Position numbers and translations under genes: made by a program
Notes under the pieces: model-generated
Told to the model about the DNA's origin: nothing
Databases searched by the model: none
Seen by the model: the letters and a program-made list of their open reading frames with translations, nothing else
Shown: positions 1-8,933 of the stretch, in pieces
Layout of the letters: each line of letters begins with the position of its first letter
How positions within the stretch are numbered: the stretch's first letter is position 1
DNA from: an uncultured Muribaculaceae bacterium
Lineage (GTDB): Bacteria; Bacteroidota; Bacteroidia; Bacteroidales; Muribaculaceae
Length of the DNA: 64,000 nt
Assembly: GCA_910586895.1 (NCBI GenBank)
Contig: CAJUIW010000001.1
Span: 310,001 to 374,000, forward strand
Direction: 5' to 3'

Positions 1-1524
1 CTTAAGAGAATCCGGGTTAAGAAGTTCGCGGAAGTCCTTATCTGTTTCAGCGGCAGGGTTCTCAACATTGAACAGGCGGTCGTATACACGTACCGTAGCA
101 TCCACCGCATGAGGTGCGCTCACCCAATGGAGTGTTCCCTTCACCTTACGCATGCTGCCGGGCAGACCGCTGCGTGTCTCAGGATCATAAGTGCAGAGAA
201 TCTCAACTATATTGCCATTCTCATCCTTGCGGACATCCTCACATTTTATAATGTATGCACCTTTCAGACGCACCTCTCCGCCGGGAGCCAGACGGAAGAA
301 CTTCTTGGGAGGATTCTCCATGAAGTCATCACGCTCGATATAAATCTCACGGCTGAAGGGCATTGAGTGGGTGCCTGCTGATGCATCTTCCGGATTGTTT
401 TCCATCTCTACCATTTCAGTCTGACCTTCAGGATAGTTGGTAATCACAACCTTCACCGGATTGATAACAGCCATACCACGTGTGGATATTGCATTCAGAT
501 CCTCACGTACAGCATGTTCCAGAAGCGAAACACTGTTGAGCGCTTCATATTTCGTGTAACCGATCTTATCGATAAAATTGCGTATGGCACGCGGGGTAAA
601 TCCACGGCGACGCATGCCTGATATAGTGGGCATACGGGGATCATCCCATCCGGCCACGAGTCCCTCCTTGACGAGCTGCAGCAGTTTGCGCTTGCTCATC
701 ACGGTATATGTAAGGTTAAGACGGTTGAACTCGATCTGTCGGGGGCAGTAGCTCTCGTCAGCAAGTTCTTTCACAAAGTACTCATACAGCGGACGATGCA
801 CTACAAACTCCAAAGTACAGATTGAATGTGTGACGCCCTCGAAATAGTCACTCTGACCGTGAGCAAAGTCATACATGGGATAGACGTTCCATTTCGTACC
901 GGTACGATGATGGGGAGTCTTGATGATACGGTACATTATCGGATCGCGGAAATGCATGTTAGGCGAGGTCATATCAATCTTGGCACGGAGCACACGGGCA
1001 CCTTCGTCAAACTCGCCGGCGTTCATACGCTCAAAAAGGTCAAGATTCTCTTCCGGAGTACGGTTGCGGAACGGGCTTTCCTTACCAGGGGTGGTAGGTG
1101 TACCCTTCTGTTCAGCTATCTGTTCTGAAGTCTGGTCATCAACATAAGCCTTTCCCTCCTTGATCATACGCACGGCAAGATCATACAGCTGAGGGAAATA
1201 ATCGCTGGCATAGTACTCTCTGTTGCCCCAGTCGAAACCGAGCCAGTGTATATCCTCACGTATTGAATCGACATATTCCACATCCTCCTTTACAGGATTA
1301 GTGTCGTCAAAACGCAGATTACATGTTCCGCCAAATTTCTCAGCGATACCGAAGTCCATACATATCGCTTTTGCATGGCCTATGTGGAGATATCCGTTAG
1401 GCTCCGGCGGGAAACGAGTGTTAAGACGTCCGCCGTTCTTACCGGCTTTCAGATCATCAGCCACAAGCTGTTCTACAAAGTTCAGTCCTTTCTTCTGTTC
1501 TTCAGTTTCTTCTATTTCAGCCAT
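1..1524 (-). CDS. glnS: Glutamine--tRNA ligase (C-terminus cut by the window)
   Basis: Charges tRNA-Gln with glutamine in the cytoplasm. The frame is open from the ATG at 1522-1524 to the window edge, giving 508 codons; the missing 3' end would hold the rest of the anticodon-binding beta barrels. The class I HIGH motif reads PNGYLHIGH at about residues 42-50, and the KMSKS-type loop reads VMSKRKL at about residues 272-278. The stretch RFPPEPNGYLHIGHAKAI just after the N-terminus is typical of GlnS and GluRS, and the early eukaryotic-like barrel region points to GlnS. The upstream 157 bp separate it from the RluD-type gene on the same strand. I see no good promoter box directly before the ATG. 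Confidence 0.95.
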   Translation of the reverse strand, partial: MAEIEETEEQKKGLNFVEQLVADDLKAGKNGGRLNTRFPPEPNGYLHIGHAKAICMDFGIAEKFGGTCNLRFDDTNPVKEDVEYVDSIREDIHWLGFDWGNREYYASDYFPQLYDLAVRMIKEGKAYVDDQTSEQIAEQKGTPTTPGKESPFRNRTPEENLDLFERMNAGEFDEGARVLRAKIDMTSPNMHFRDPIMYRIIKTPHHRTGTKWNVYPMYDFAHGQSDYFEGVTHSICTLEFVVHRPLYEYFVKELADESYCPRQIEFNRLNLTYTVMSKRKLLQLVKEGLVAGWDDPRMPTISGMRRRGFTPRAIRNFIDKIGYTKYEALNSVSLLEHAVREDLNAISTRGMAVINPVKVVITNYPEGQTEMVEMENNPEDASAGTHSMPFSREIYIERDDFMENPPKKFFRLAPGGEVRLKGAYIIKCEDVRKDENGNIVEILCTYDPETRSGLPGSMRKVKGTLHWVSAPHAVDATVRVYDRLFNVENPAAETDKDFRELLNPDSLK

Positions 1525-1681
1525 TGCAAAATATATGTTAGTGGGTTGTTATTCTGTATATAGTCCGAGCACAAAAGTGCGCATCGGTTCATTAAAATGC
1601 AAAAATAATGCTATTTCCCCAATCATACAAATTTCTTTTCCATGCTGACCATGCTGCAGGCATTGTATGACTGGCCGATTT

Positions 1682-2779
1682 CTACTGCCGTGAGGAGATA
1701 TATGTGCGCCATCGGTCCATCATGGCAGTCATATCCTCAGGTATGTCGCAGGTAAAGAACATCTCCTCGCCTGTTGACGGATGTACGAAGCCCAAGGTAC
1801 GGGCATGCAGCGCCTGACGCGGGCATATCTCAAAACAGTTGGCTACAAATTTCTTATACGAGCCGGAGCGTTCACCTCTCAGTATTTCATCGCCCCCGTA
1901 ACGGGCGTCGTTGAGAAGCGGATGGCCTATATGCTTCATATGTACACGTATCTGATGTGTACGCCCCGTTTCAAGACGGCAACGCACCACGCTCACATAT
2001 CCGAGCTGTTCAATCGTTTCATAATGTGTGACAGCATGTTTTCCCAGCTCCGGGTTGCTGACAACAGTCATCTGCAACCGGTCTTTCGGATTGCGCCCTA
2101 TCAGACTCTCAATACGTCCTGACAGAGGATCGGGAACACCCCACACCACAGCCACATACTCGCGCTTGGTAGTCTTATTGAAGAATTGCCGCCCGAGATC
2201 TGTCTTTGCATCCGGAGTCTTAGCCACGACAAGCAGTCCCGAGGTATCCTTATCTATACGGTGGACAAGTCCCATGCGGGGATCATCAGCGTCATAATCA
2301 GGATTATCTTTGAAATGCCAAGCCAAGGCATTGACAAGGGTTCCGGAATAATTACCATGCCCCGGATGGACTACCATACCGGCCGGTTTATTTACCACCA
2401 GCACCGTATCATCTTCATATACAATATCGAGCGGTATATTTTCAGCTACGATATCAAGTTCATACCGCGGGCGGTCCATCACCACGCTTACAACATCAAG
2501 CGGCTTCACACGGTAATTTGACTTGACCGGGCGTCCGTTGACTATGATACAGCCGGCATCAGCGGCCTGCTGAATCCTGTTTCGCGATGATTTTTCCAGT
2601 CTCTGGACCAGAAATTTATCTACGCGGAGCAACTGCTGCCCCTTATCGGCCTCAAAACGGAAATGTTCAAACAGCTCCCGCCCGTCAATCTCCACCATAC
2701 GGTCATCATCCACGCGGCATGCGGAGGCAACGGCATCATCCGGAATATCAGTGTCAAACAGTTCTGAGTTATCCATCAT
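1682..2779 (-). CDS. rluD: RluA/RluD-family 23S rRNA pseudouridine synthase
   Basis: Isomerises uridine to pseudouridine in large-subunit rRNA. An S4 RNA-binding domain spans about residues 50-110 and is followed by the catalytic domain. The signature HRIDKDTSG is at residues 173-181, with D176 as the expected catalytic aspartate. At 365 residues it is slightly longer than E. coli RluD because of an acidic N-terminal extension of about 45 residues. Its ATG overlaps the stop of the PASTA gene by 4 bp, so the two are translationally coupled. Family membership is clear. Assignment to RluD rather than RluA or RluC rests on the S4 domain and this gene order, which is common in Bacteroidales. Confidence 0.9.
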   Translation of the reverse strand: MMDNSELFDTDIPDDAVASACRVDDDRMVEIDGRELFEHFRFEADKGQQLLRVDKFLVQRLEKSSRNRIQQAADAGCIIVNGRPVKSNYRVKPLDVVSVVMDRPRYELDIVAENIPLDIVYEDDTVLVVNKPAGMVVHPGHGNYSGTLVNALAWHFKDNPDYDADDPRMGLVHRIDKDTSGLLVVAKTPDAKTDLGRQFFNKTTKREYVAVVWGVPDPLSGRIESLIGRNPKDRLQMTVVSNPELGKHAVTHYETIEQLGYVSVVRCRLETGRTHQIRVHMKHIGHPLLNDARYGGDEILRGERSGSYKKFVANCFEICPRQALHARTLGFVHPSTGEEMFFTCDIPEDMTAMMDRWRTYISSRQ

Positions 2780-3402
2780 ATCAGGTCAAGCGGTTCTATT
2801 GCTACCGAGTCAGTAACCGGTATTGAATCCATCTCCTCAAATTCAGGGAGTCCGGCACCGACCTCAATCACGATCTGCGCATTCAACGGCACACGGGCAC
2901 CGGTTGACAGACGGACACCACCGCGCTTAACCGCAATCACAAGATTCTTGAATTCCGACGGCACCTCCACTACCGTTATATTTTTCAGTCCCAGCCCCTC
3001 CAAAATTGACTTGGCCTGACGGAGCGAAGTATCAATCAGATTAGGAAGAGTCACGGTTCGCGGCGAGAAAGCATTGACTGTCAGATATATCAAGCGTCCG
3101 TTTTTAACCTTGGCATCAACCTTTGGATTCTGGTCGACCACTGTGCCGGGGCGAAGTTTATCGTTATATACCGAATCGGACAACTCCACTTCGAAACCCT
3201 GCTTCTCAAGCGATTCGACAGCCTCGGCATAAGGCATACCCTTGACACTCGGCACGGTAGCATATTCACCATGATCCGTCCACACATCAAGCCAGACGGT
3301 AGAGAGCCACACAAGCAGCACAGCCACGCCAAGCATAAGCGTGAGATTGATCAATATCTTTATCACCAGACGGCTTTTCAAGCCTTTTTTATTATCGTCC
3401 AC
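2776..3402 (-). CDS. Membrane-anchored PASTA-domain protein
   Basis: 208 residues. One transmembrane helix at about residues 11-36 follows a Lys/Arg-rich start, so the rest should be periplasmic. Two to three PASTA-like repeats follow, recognisable by VPSVKGMPYAEAVESLEKQG (about 50-70) and the similar LPNLIDTSLRQAKSILEGLG. PASTA domains in other proteins bind muropeptides or beta-lactams. Here there is no kinase or transpeptidase domain, so the job is unknown, though a cell-wall role is plausible. The start codon is GTG (3400-3402). It precedes the pseudouridine synthase with a 4-bp overlap. A -7 box lies 22 bp upstream. Confidence 0.85.
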   Translation of the reverse strand: MDDNKKGLKSRLVIKILINLTLMLGVAVLLVWLSTVWLDVWTDHGEYATVPSVKGMPYAEAVESLEKQGFEVELSDSVYNDKLRPGTVVDQNPKVDAKVKNGRLIYLTVNAFSPRTVTLPNLIDTSLRQAKSILEGLGLKNITVVEVPSEFKNLVIAVKRGGVRLSTGARVPLNAQIVIEVGAGLPEFEEMDSIPVTDSVAIEPLDLI

Positions 3403-3424
3403 GGGTTTATAATTATTTTGAATG

Positions 3425-3432
3425 CAAATGTA
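3425..3432 (-). promoter_or_regulatory. -7 promoter box for the PASTA-rluD operon
   Basis: Read on the minus strand this is TACATTTG, matching the Bacteroidota -7 consensus TAnnTTTG, about 22 bp before the GTG start. No good -33 TTG lies at the usual spacing. Confidence 0.5.
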
Positions 3433-3561
3433 ATGAAAATAGTTAAATCAAGTAGCCACCCATGCTTATTTTTCATGCAGCATCTCCGGTCAGCTATATA
3501 TGATAAGGATTATTTTTTGCTTTTTTAATAGGTGACCCAGCGCTATTCAATCAAAAAATAT

Positions 3562-3569
3562 TATCTTTG
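3562..3569 (+). promoter_or_regulatory. -7 promoter box for bamD
   Basis: TATCTTTG matches the TAnnTTTG consensus. The expected transcription start, near 3575, falls almost on the first in-frame ATG at 3578, so the ATG at 3602 is the better start of bamD. No clear -33 element. Confidence 0.55.
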
Positions 3570-3601
3570 CACGTTAAATGAACAAAACGAACCATATATC
3601 A

Positions 3602-4402
3602 ATGCGAAAATATATCATTTTGCTCCTTTCGGCCCTCATATTCACATCCTGTGGAGAATATCAGCGGGTACAGAAAAGTTCCGACAACGATTACAAGCTT
3701 GACTTTGCAAAACGGGCATTTGAAAACAAGAAATATGTCCAGGCAGCCACAGTGCTTGAGGAACTTATAACCGTGTTCAAAGGCACTGAAAAGGCAGAAG
3801 ACGCCTTGTATCTCCTCGGGCTGAGCCACTATGAGAACAAGAACTATTTTGACGCATGTAACTCGTTCAAATCGTACTACACCCGCTTCCCGAAGGGTAA
3901 ATACACCGAACTCGCACGTTTCTATTGCGGCTACGGCTACTATCTCGACTCCCCGGAAGCCCAGCTTGACCAGAGCGGTACGATCAAAGCTATTGAAGAG
4001 CTGCAGGGATTCCTTGATTACTTCCCCAAGAGCGACAAAGTAAGCATTGCGCAGAATGCGATATTCGAGCTGCAGGACAAGCTTACTCTAAAGCAGCTTC
4101 AGAACGCACAGCTTTATTACAACCTCGGCAATTATCTTGGCAACAACTACGAAAGCGCTGTGATAGTAGCCAAGAACGCCATCAAGGACTATCCTTACTC
4201 ACGTTATAAAGAGGATCTGGAAATGCTGGTTCTGAAAGCGCGTTTCCAGGAAGCTGAGCAGAGTATCGAAGAAAAGAAAGCCGACCGCTACCGTGTAGTG
4301 GTTGACGAATATTACTCCTTTATAAATAACTACCCTGACAGCCCCAACCGCTCCGAGGCTGACAATATCCTCAAGATAGCACAGAACCATCTTAAGGAAT
4401 AA
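3602..4402 (+). CDS. bamD: Outer-membrane assembly lipoprotein BamD
   Basis: Periplasmic lipoprotein of the BAM complex, which inserts beta-barrel proteins into the outer membrane. From the ATG at 3602 (266 residues) it begins with a short signal peptide and lipobox TSC, placing the acylated cysteine at residue 17. The mature part is a tandem of TPR-like helices, with motifs such as AEDALYLLGLSHYENKNYFD and YFPKSDKVSIAQNAIFEL, as in BamD/ComL. An upstream in-frame ATG at 3578 would add eight residues before the signal peptide and sits too close to the -7 box. rpoZ follows after 37 bp and then rpsO. Confidence 0.92.
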   Translation: MRKYIILLLSALIFTSCGEYQRVQKSSDNDYKLDFAKRAFENKKYVQAATVLEELITVFKGTEKAEDALYLLGLSHYENKNYFDACNSFKSYYTRFPKGKYTELARFYCGYGYYLDSPEAQLDQSGTIKAIEELQGFLDYFPKSDKVSIAQNAIFELQDKLTLKQLQNAQLYYNLGNYLGNNYESAVIVAKNAIKDYPYSRYKEDLEMLVLKARFQEAEQSIEEKKADRYRVVVDEYYSFINNYPDSPNRSEADNILKIAQNHLKE

Positions 4403-4439
4403 TCAACAAGTCAAGTAATTCTATCACATATAATTCTGT

Positions 4440-4772
4440 ATGGACTACAAAAAGACCAACGCACCATTAAATACCGTAACCCGCGACATGATCGACCTTT
4501 CGCAGGATACAGGTAATGTCTACGAAACCGTGTGCATCATAGCAAAGCGCTCCAATCAGATTGCCGGCGAAATGAAGCATGACCTCGAAAAGAAACTTCA
4601 GGAATTCGCTTCACTCAACGACAACCTTGAGGAAATTTCAGAAAACCGTGAACAGATAGAAATCTCACGTTACTACGAAAAGCTTCCCAAGCCCACTCTG
4701 ATCGCCACTCAGGAATACGTAGAACACAAAATCCACTTCCGCAACCCCGCCAAAGATAAAAATCTTGACTAA
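4440..4772 (+). CDS. rpoZ: DNA-directed RNA polymerase omega subunit, Bacteroidota Rpb6-like form
   Basis: Small RNA polymerase subunit that helps assemble beta-prime. The 110 residues match the form I know from Bacteroidales: an N-terminal TRDMIDLSQDTGNVYETVCI helix region, IIAKRSNQIAGEMKHDLEKK as the omega/Rpb6 core, and a C-terminal PKPTLIATQEYVEHKIHFRN tail. It lies 37 bp after bamD on the same strand and probably shares its transcript. rpsO downstream has its own promoter at the end of this gene. Confidence 0.9.
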   Translation: MDYKKTNAPLNTVTRDMIDLSQDTGNVYETVCIIAKRSNQIAGEMKHDLEKKLQEFASLNDNLEEISENREQIEISRYYEKLPKPTLIATQEYVEHKIHFRNPAKDKNLD

Positions 4773-4775
4773 ATC

Positions 4776-4824
4776 TTGCAGGATTGCAGAAAAATAGCTA
4801 CTTTCGTGCGCTCTTTTGAAGAGC
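4776..4824 (+). promoter_or_regulatory. rpsO promoter and 5' leader hairpin
   Basis: A TTG at 4776-4778, 20 bp, then TACTTTCG at 4799-4806 (one mismatch to TAnnTTTG) forms a Bacteroidota promoter. Just downstream GCTCTT (4810-4815) pairs with AAGAGC (4819-4824) to form a 6-bp hairpin in the leader of rpsO. In E. coli S15 represses its own mRNA through leader structure; whether this hairpin does the same is inference. Confidence 0.55.
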
Positions 4825-4869
4825 TATCACATTTTTATATATTTATTAACTACCAAAAACTTTCCAAGA

Positions 4870-5145
4870 ATGCATTTGAATTCTGACGAAAAAGTAGAAA
4901 TCTTTGAGAAGTACGGTAAGGGCAAGACTGACACTGGCTCACCCGAAGCACAGATTGCATTATTCTCTATCCGTATTGCTCATTTGACTGAACACCTCAA
5001 GTCAAATCACAAAGATTATACCACTGCGCGTGCTCTGAAGGCTCTGGTAGGTAAGCGTCGTCGTCTTCTCGACTATCTTATCCGCAAGGATATCAACCGC
5101 TACCGTGCTATCATCGCCCAGAAAGAGCTTGGTATCAGAAAGTAA
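4870..5145 (+). CDS. rpsO: 30S ribosomal protein S15
   Basis: Primary 16S rRNA-binding protein of the small-subunit platform. From ATG 4870 it has 91 residues, the usual family length. The conserved block TGSPEAQIALFSIRIAHLT and the C-terminal RRRLLDYLIRKDINRY are present. An alternative upstream start at 4816 would add 18 hydrophobic residues that S15 does not have and would begin inside the leader hairpin, so I reject it. It is followed by a strong terminator. Confidence 0.97.
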   Translation: MHLNSDEKVEIFEKYGKGKTDTGSPEAQIALFSIRIAHLTEHLKSNHKDYTTARALKALVGKRRRLLDYLIRKDINRYRAIIAQKELGIRK

Positions 5146-5176
5146 CCCGCAGGGTCTACTCGAAGATTACAATCTT

Positions 5177-5228
5177 ACGGAGAAGCTTGCCAATCCATTA
5201 CGGATTCAAGCTTCTCCGTTAGTTTTTT
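5177..5228 (+). terminator. Rho-independent terminator of rpsO
   Basis: A 13-bp perfect stem (5177-5189 with 5207-5219) encloses a second inner stem AATCC/GGATT (5192-5196 with 5202-5206), followed by a run of six T from 5223. Confidence 0.9.
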
Positions 5229-5261
5229 ATATCGCGTGAACTATTTGCACTGAAAAACTAT

Positions 5262-5269
5262 TATCTTTG
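5262..5269 (+). promoter_or_regulatory. -7 promoter box for the YihY-family gene
   Basis: TATCTTTG, 17 bp before the ATG at 5287. The nearest TTTG (5244-5247) is only 14 bp upstream, shorter than the usual 19-21, so the -33 element is uncertain. Confidence 0.5.
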
Positions 5270-5286
5270 TATTGATATTTCACGAT

Positions 5287-6651
5287 ATGGCAACACCCGG
5301 TACCAACAAACTGCAAGCACGAATAGCTTCATGCCGCGCATGGGCGCTGACCCATTGGCAATACATGTCAACAGGCGTGTGGCGCGACACCCGCCGCAAC
5401 TGGAAAGTTGATACCGTGAAAACCATCAATCTCTCCGTCCGCTCGTTTCTCAGCACCGACCTGCAGACACAGGCATGTGCCATGACCTACAGGACGCTGC
5501 TGGCCATAGTGCCGGCACTGGCACTTGTATTCGCCATAGCACGCGGGTTCGGATTTCAGAATCTGATGAACACGCAACTCCACAATCTTTTCCCCTCGCA
5601 GGAACATGCGCTTAATGCCGCCATGGGGTTCGTCGATTCATACCTTGCCCAGACTTCCGAAGGAATTTTTGTAGGGGTAGGTATCGTATTTCTGTTCTGG
5701 ACACTTATATCACTGCTCGGTAATGTAGAGGACTCGCTAAACAAAATCTGGCGTGTTCCGCAAGGACGATCCATATGGCGTAAAGTCACGGACTATCTGG
5801 CCATATTCCTGATACTCCCGGTGCTGATGATATGCGCAGGTGGTATTTCCATCCTCATGTCCACCACACTCAAGACACTTCTGCCGTTTGACTTCATAGG
5901 CCCCGCCATAACATTCATACTTGACATGGCCGGCTATCTGTTCACATGGCTGTTTTTCACAGGAGTCTACATGCTGATACCGAATGCCCGCGTTAAATTC
6001 TTCAACGCTTTTCTTGCGGGAGTGCTTGTAGGTACCTCATTTCAGATTCTGCAATGGCTGTTTCTTACCGGACAGATGTATGTCACGAAATACAACGCCA
6101 TATACGGTAGCTTCTCTTTCCTTCCGCTATTCCTCATATGGCTTCAGCTTGTATGGCTGATCACACTTATAGGAGGAGTGCTTTGCTACGCATCGCAGAA
6201 CATAGGACAATTCAACTTCAATGATGATGTCAACAGCATCTCTGCCCGATACCGGCGTGAAGTGACACTCGCGGTGATGGCCATAATAGCAAAGCGTTTC
6301 GCCCGCAGGCTTCCGCCCGCTACCGTCAGCCGCATATCCGAAGAGTTCGGACTCCCGGTCAATCTGCTGACAACTCTTGTCCGGCAATTACATGAGGTGG
6401 GGCTTATCAACTTCATTGAAGCGCCCGGTGAACTGCTTGAGCATCCGCTTCAGCCGGCCATGGATGTAAGCGAAATAACAGTCGGCGAGGTTTTGAAGCG
6501 CATTGAAGACCATGGCCATTCAGACTTTATACCCGGATTTGACACCGAATTCGAGTCAATCAGGAAGATATCAGAGAAAGTGACGCAAGCAATGATAACC
6601 CGTGCTGACGAAACCACTCTTGTATCACTTGACTTTACAATACCAGAATAA
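5287..6651 (+). CDS. YihY/BrkB-family inner-membrane protein
   Basis: 454 residues from the ATG at 5287; a TTG start five codons earlier lies almost on the transcription start and is unlikely. A cytoplasmic N-terminus of about 60 residues is followed by a block of six or so membrane helices, with family hallmarks such as LQTQACAMTYRTLLAIVPAL early and YGSFSFLPLFLIWLQLVWL late. The last 130 residues are soluble and contain a winged-helix-like stretch (RRLPPATVSRISEEFGLPVN), a known C-terminal extension in some members. The family was once called ribonuclease BN in error; its transport substrate is not established. ridA follows after 29 bp. Confidence 0.88.
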   Translation: MATPGTNKLQARIASCRAWALTHWQYMSTGVWRDTRRNWKVDTVKTINLSVRSFLSTDLQTQACAMTYRTLLAIVPALALVFAIARGFGFQNLMNTQLHNLFPSQEHALNAAMGFVDSYLAQTSEGIFVGVGIVFLFWTLISLLGNVEDSLNKIWRVPQGRSIWRKVTDYLAIFLILPVLMICAGGISILMSTTLKTLLPFDFIGPAITFILDMAGYLFTWLFFTGVYMLIPNARVKFFNAFLAGVLVGTSFQILQWLFLTGQMYVTKYNAIYGSFSFLPLFLIWLQLVWLITLIGGVLCYASQNIGQFNFNDDVNSISARYRREVTLAVMAIIAKRFARRLPPATVSRISEEFGLPVNLLTTLVRQLHEVGLINFIEAPGELLEHPLQPAMDVSEITVGEVLKRIEDHGHSDFIPGFDTEFESIRKISEKVTQAMITRADETTLVSLDFTIPE

Positions 6652-6680
6652 ATTTAACCAACCCTTAAAATTATCACAAA

Positions 6681-7055
6681 ATGAAGAAACAGATTGCAAC
6701 AGAAAAGGCTCCTGCAGCTATCGGACCTTACAGCCAGGCTATTGACACCGGCAGCATAGTATTCATCTCCGGACAGATACCCGTAAACCCTGCAACCGGT
6801 GAGATTCCCGAAGGTATCGAAGCTCAGACAGCTCAGTCAATCGCCAACATCAAGGCTATCCTCGCTGAAGCAGGACTCAGCATGGACAATGTGGTGAAAA
6901 CCACCGTATTTCTTGCCGACATGAGCCTCTTTGTTCCAATGAACGAAGTATACGGACGTGAATTCACATCTCCCTATCCTGCTCGTTCAGCCGTAGCTGT
7001 ACGCGAACTTCCGAAGCAGGTATTAGTGGAAATCGAAACTATCGCAGTACGCTAA
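6681..7055 (+). CDS. ridA: RidA-family enamine/imine deaminase
   Basis: Hydrolyses reactive 2-aminoacrylate and related enamines released by PLP enzymes, yielding 2-ketoacids and ammonia. The 124 residues carry the family core: APAAIGPYSQAIDTGSIVF at the N-terminus, VVKTTVFLADM in the centre and YPARSAVAVRELPKQVLVEI near the end, including the arginine that binds the substrate carboxylate. It sits 29 bp after the YihY gene on the same strand and converges with folC 13 bp downstream. I see no separate promoter. Confidence 0.93.
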   Translation: MKKQIATEKAPAAIGPYSQAIDTGSIVFISGQIPVNPATGEIPEGIEAQTAQSIANIKAILAEAGLSMDNVVKTTVFLADMSLFVPMNEVYGREFTSPYPARSAVAVRELPKQVLVEIETIAVR

Positions 7056-7068
7056 TCGTAAAGCCACA

Positions 7069-8361
7069 TTATCGGAGGTAAGCCAGAAGGTCAGCGACCA
7101 CAAATGTGCTGCCACCGACAAATATACTGTCGCCCTTGCCGGATTCGGCGAGGGCTTTTTCATAAGCTTCCGGCACATCGGCACACACCTCACCGCTGAT
7201 CCCATAACGAGCCGCTATCTCAGCCAGCTCTTCCGCCGGCAATGCCCTGTCAACCGATGCCCGTGTGAAATACACCTTGCACCTGTCAACCGCAGCTATA
7301 CGGCACAGAATATCAGACACATCCTTATCATTGACAAAGCCTATCACCATATGATGCATACCGGGCAATGCTGCGATCTGCTCAACAAGATATTGCCATC
7401 CGCCGCTATTATGCCCGGTGTCACACACCACCTTTGGATTATCGCCAAGCGACATCCAGCGTCCGGCCAACCCAGTGGTGTCACATACCTGAGCCAGGCC
7501 TGACACAACATCTCGCGATGCAATGCGATAGCCCATAGCCGTCATTACAGCAAGCGCCGTCAGCACCGTCAATCCATTATGCTTCTGACACTCCCCTTCA
7601 AGGCCATACGCCACATCACCCCAGGGAGTGTTCCTGAAATGCCATTTACCGTCCGCATCGCGACATATATCTATCGAGCGGTCATCAGAAGCAAAAACTA
7701 TCGGCGCTCCTACTTCGGCAGCCTTGGAGCTGAACACTTCACGGACAGCCCCCGAAGCCTCTCCTACCACCACAGGTATCTCCGGCTTGATTATTCCGGC
7801 TTTCTCCCGGGCAATAGCCTCCGGAGTATCACCCAACAACGCTGTGTGGTCAAGCGATATATTTGTTATCACACACAGATCCGGAGTAATGATATTTGTA
7901 GTGTCCAGACGTCCGCCAAGTCCTGTTTCCACCACAGCAACATCCACCTGTTCATGCCTGAAATACTCAAAAGCCATGATCGTGGTAAGTTCAAAGAACG
8001 ATGGCTGGCATTGCAGGACCATATCCCGGTAACGGGCTGTGAAATCGACCACATACTTCTTCGGTATCATACGGCCGTCAACCCTGATTCTCTCCCGAAA
8101 ATCCACCAGATGTGGCGAAGTATATAGCCCGGTTTTATAGCCCGCTTTCTGCAGCACGGCAGCAATGGAATGGGCGGTAGATCCCTTGCCGTTGGTCCCG
8201 GCCACATGTATGCACCGCAGCCCCTTATGCGGCGAACCGAATGCCTCCGACAGCGTCAGAGCCGTTTCAAGGCCCGGCTTATATGCCCCGGCCCCTACAC
8301 GCTGAAACATCGGATGGCATGTAAAAAGATATTCTGTAGCTTCTGCGTAACTGTCAGTCAT
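7069..8361 (-). CDS. folC: Bifunctional dihydrofolate synthase / folylpolyglutamate synthase
   Basis: Adds glutamate to dihydropteroate and then extends the polyglutamate tail of folates using ATP. The Mur-ligase-type P-loop GTNGKGST is at residues 55-62, followed by YTSPHLVDFRERI and the central VVETGLGGRLDTTNII, and in the C-terminal domain by VCDTGHNSGGWQYL. 430 residues is normal length. Its start overlaps the stop codon of the chromate-transporter half by 4 bp, so it is the last gene of a three-gene minus-strand operon. Its job is folate metabolism; the link with an anion transporter is positional only. Confidence 0.93.
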   Translation of the reverse strand: MTDSYAEATEYLFTCHPMFQRVGAGAYKPGLETALTLSEAFGSPHKGLRCIHVAGTNGKGSTAHSIAAVLQKAGYKTGLYTSPHLVDFRERIRVDGRMIPKKYVVDFTARYRDMVLQCQPSFFELTTIMAFEYFRHEQVDVAVVETGLGGRLDTTNIITPDLCVITNISLDHTALLGDTPEAIAREKAGIIKPEIPVVVGEASGAVREVFSSKAAEVGAPIVFASDDRSIDICRDADGKWHFRNTPWGDVAYGLEGECQKHNGLTVLTALAVMTAMGYRIASRDVVSGLAQVCDTTGLAGRWMSLGDNPKVVCDTGHNSGGWQYLVEQIAALPGMHHMVIGFVNDKDVSDILCRIAAVDRCKVYFTRASVDRALPAEELAEIAARYGISGEVCADVPEAYEKALAESGKGDSIFVGGSTFVVADLLAYLR

Positions 8362-8933
8362 AACAAATCAATTAAATATCCGGCGGCTCCCGCCATCACT
8401 ATTATAAGTATGGGGTGCAACTTCACAAAAAACACAAGAACAAACGATATCAGACAGATAATAACTGATATAACGATATCGGTCATCTCACTTCCGAAAT
8501 TGGCGCTGTTCATCAGCAGCAATGCGGCCGATGCAATCAGCCCCACCACTACCGGACGAAGTCCCATGAAAACACCTTTTACAACTGCGCTCTCCTTGTG
8601 CCGGGCTATAAAGTGACTCGCATACAGTGTAAGCAAGAATGATGGTACTACGACCACAAGCGTACACAGTATGGACCCCAATATCCCAAACACAGGCGAT
8701 GCAAACATAGGCGATGATGCCGCCGGAGCGACATAGCCGATATACGTGGCCGAATTGATTCCGATAGGCCCCGGGGTCATCTGCGATATGGCCACAATGT
8801 CAGTAAACATCTGCTCGGTAATCCATCCCGGACCTACAATACAGTTTTCAATCAGGGCAAGCATGGCGTATCCGCCTCCGAATCCGAAAAGTCCGATCTT
8901 GAGATACGCCCATATCAGCTTAAGGTATATCAT
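8358..8933 (-). CDS. Chromate-transporter (CHR) family half, second subunit
   Basis: 191 residues, hydrophobic throughout with about five to six helices. The CHR signature is clear: LKIGLFGFGGGYAMLALIEN at the N-terminus and QMTPGPIGINSATYIGY after the first helix. The family comes as long fused proteins or as pairs of short ones; this and its partner form a complete short pair that probably acts as a heterodimer. Substrates may be chromate or other oxyanions such as sulfate; this cannot be decided here. It overlaps its partner and folC by 4 bp on each side. Confidence 0.85.
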   Translation of the reverse strand: MIYLKLIWAYLKIGLFGFGGGYAMLALIENCIVGPGWITEQMFTDIVAISQMTPGPIGINSATYIGYVAPAASSPMFASPVFGILGSILCTLVVVVPSFLLTLYASHFIARHKESAVVKGVFMGLRPVVVGLIASAALLLMNSANFGSEMTDIVISVIICLISFVLVFFVKLHPILIIVMAGAAGYLIDLL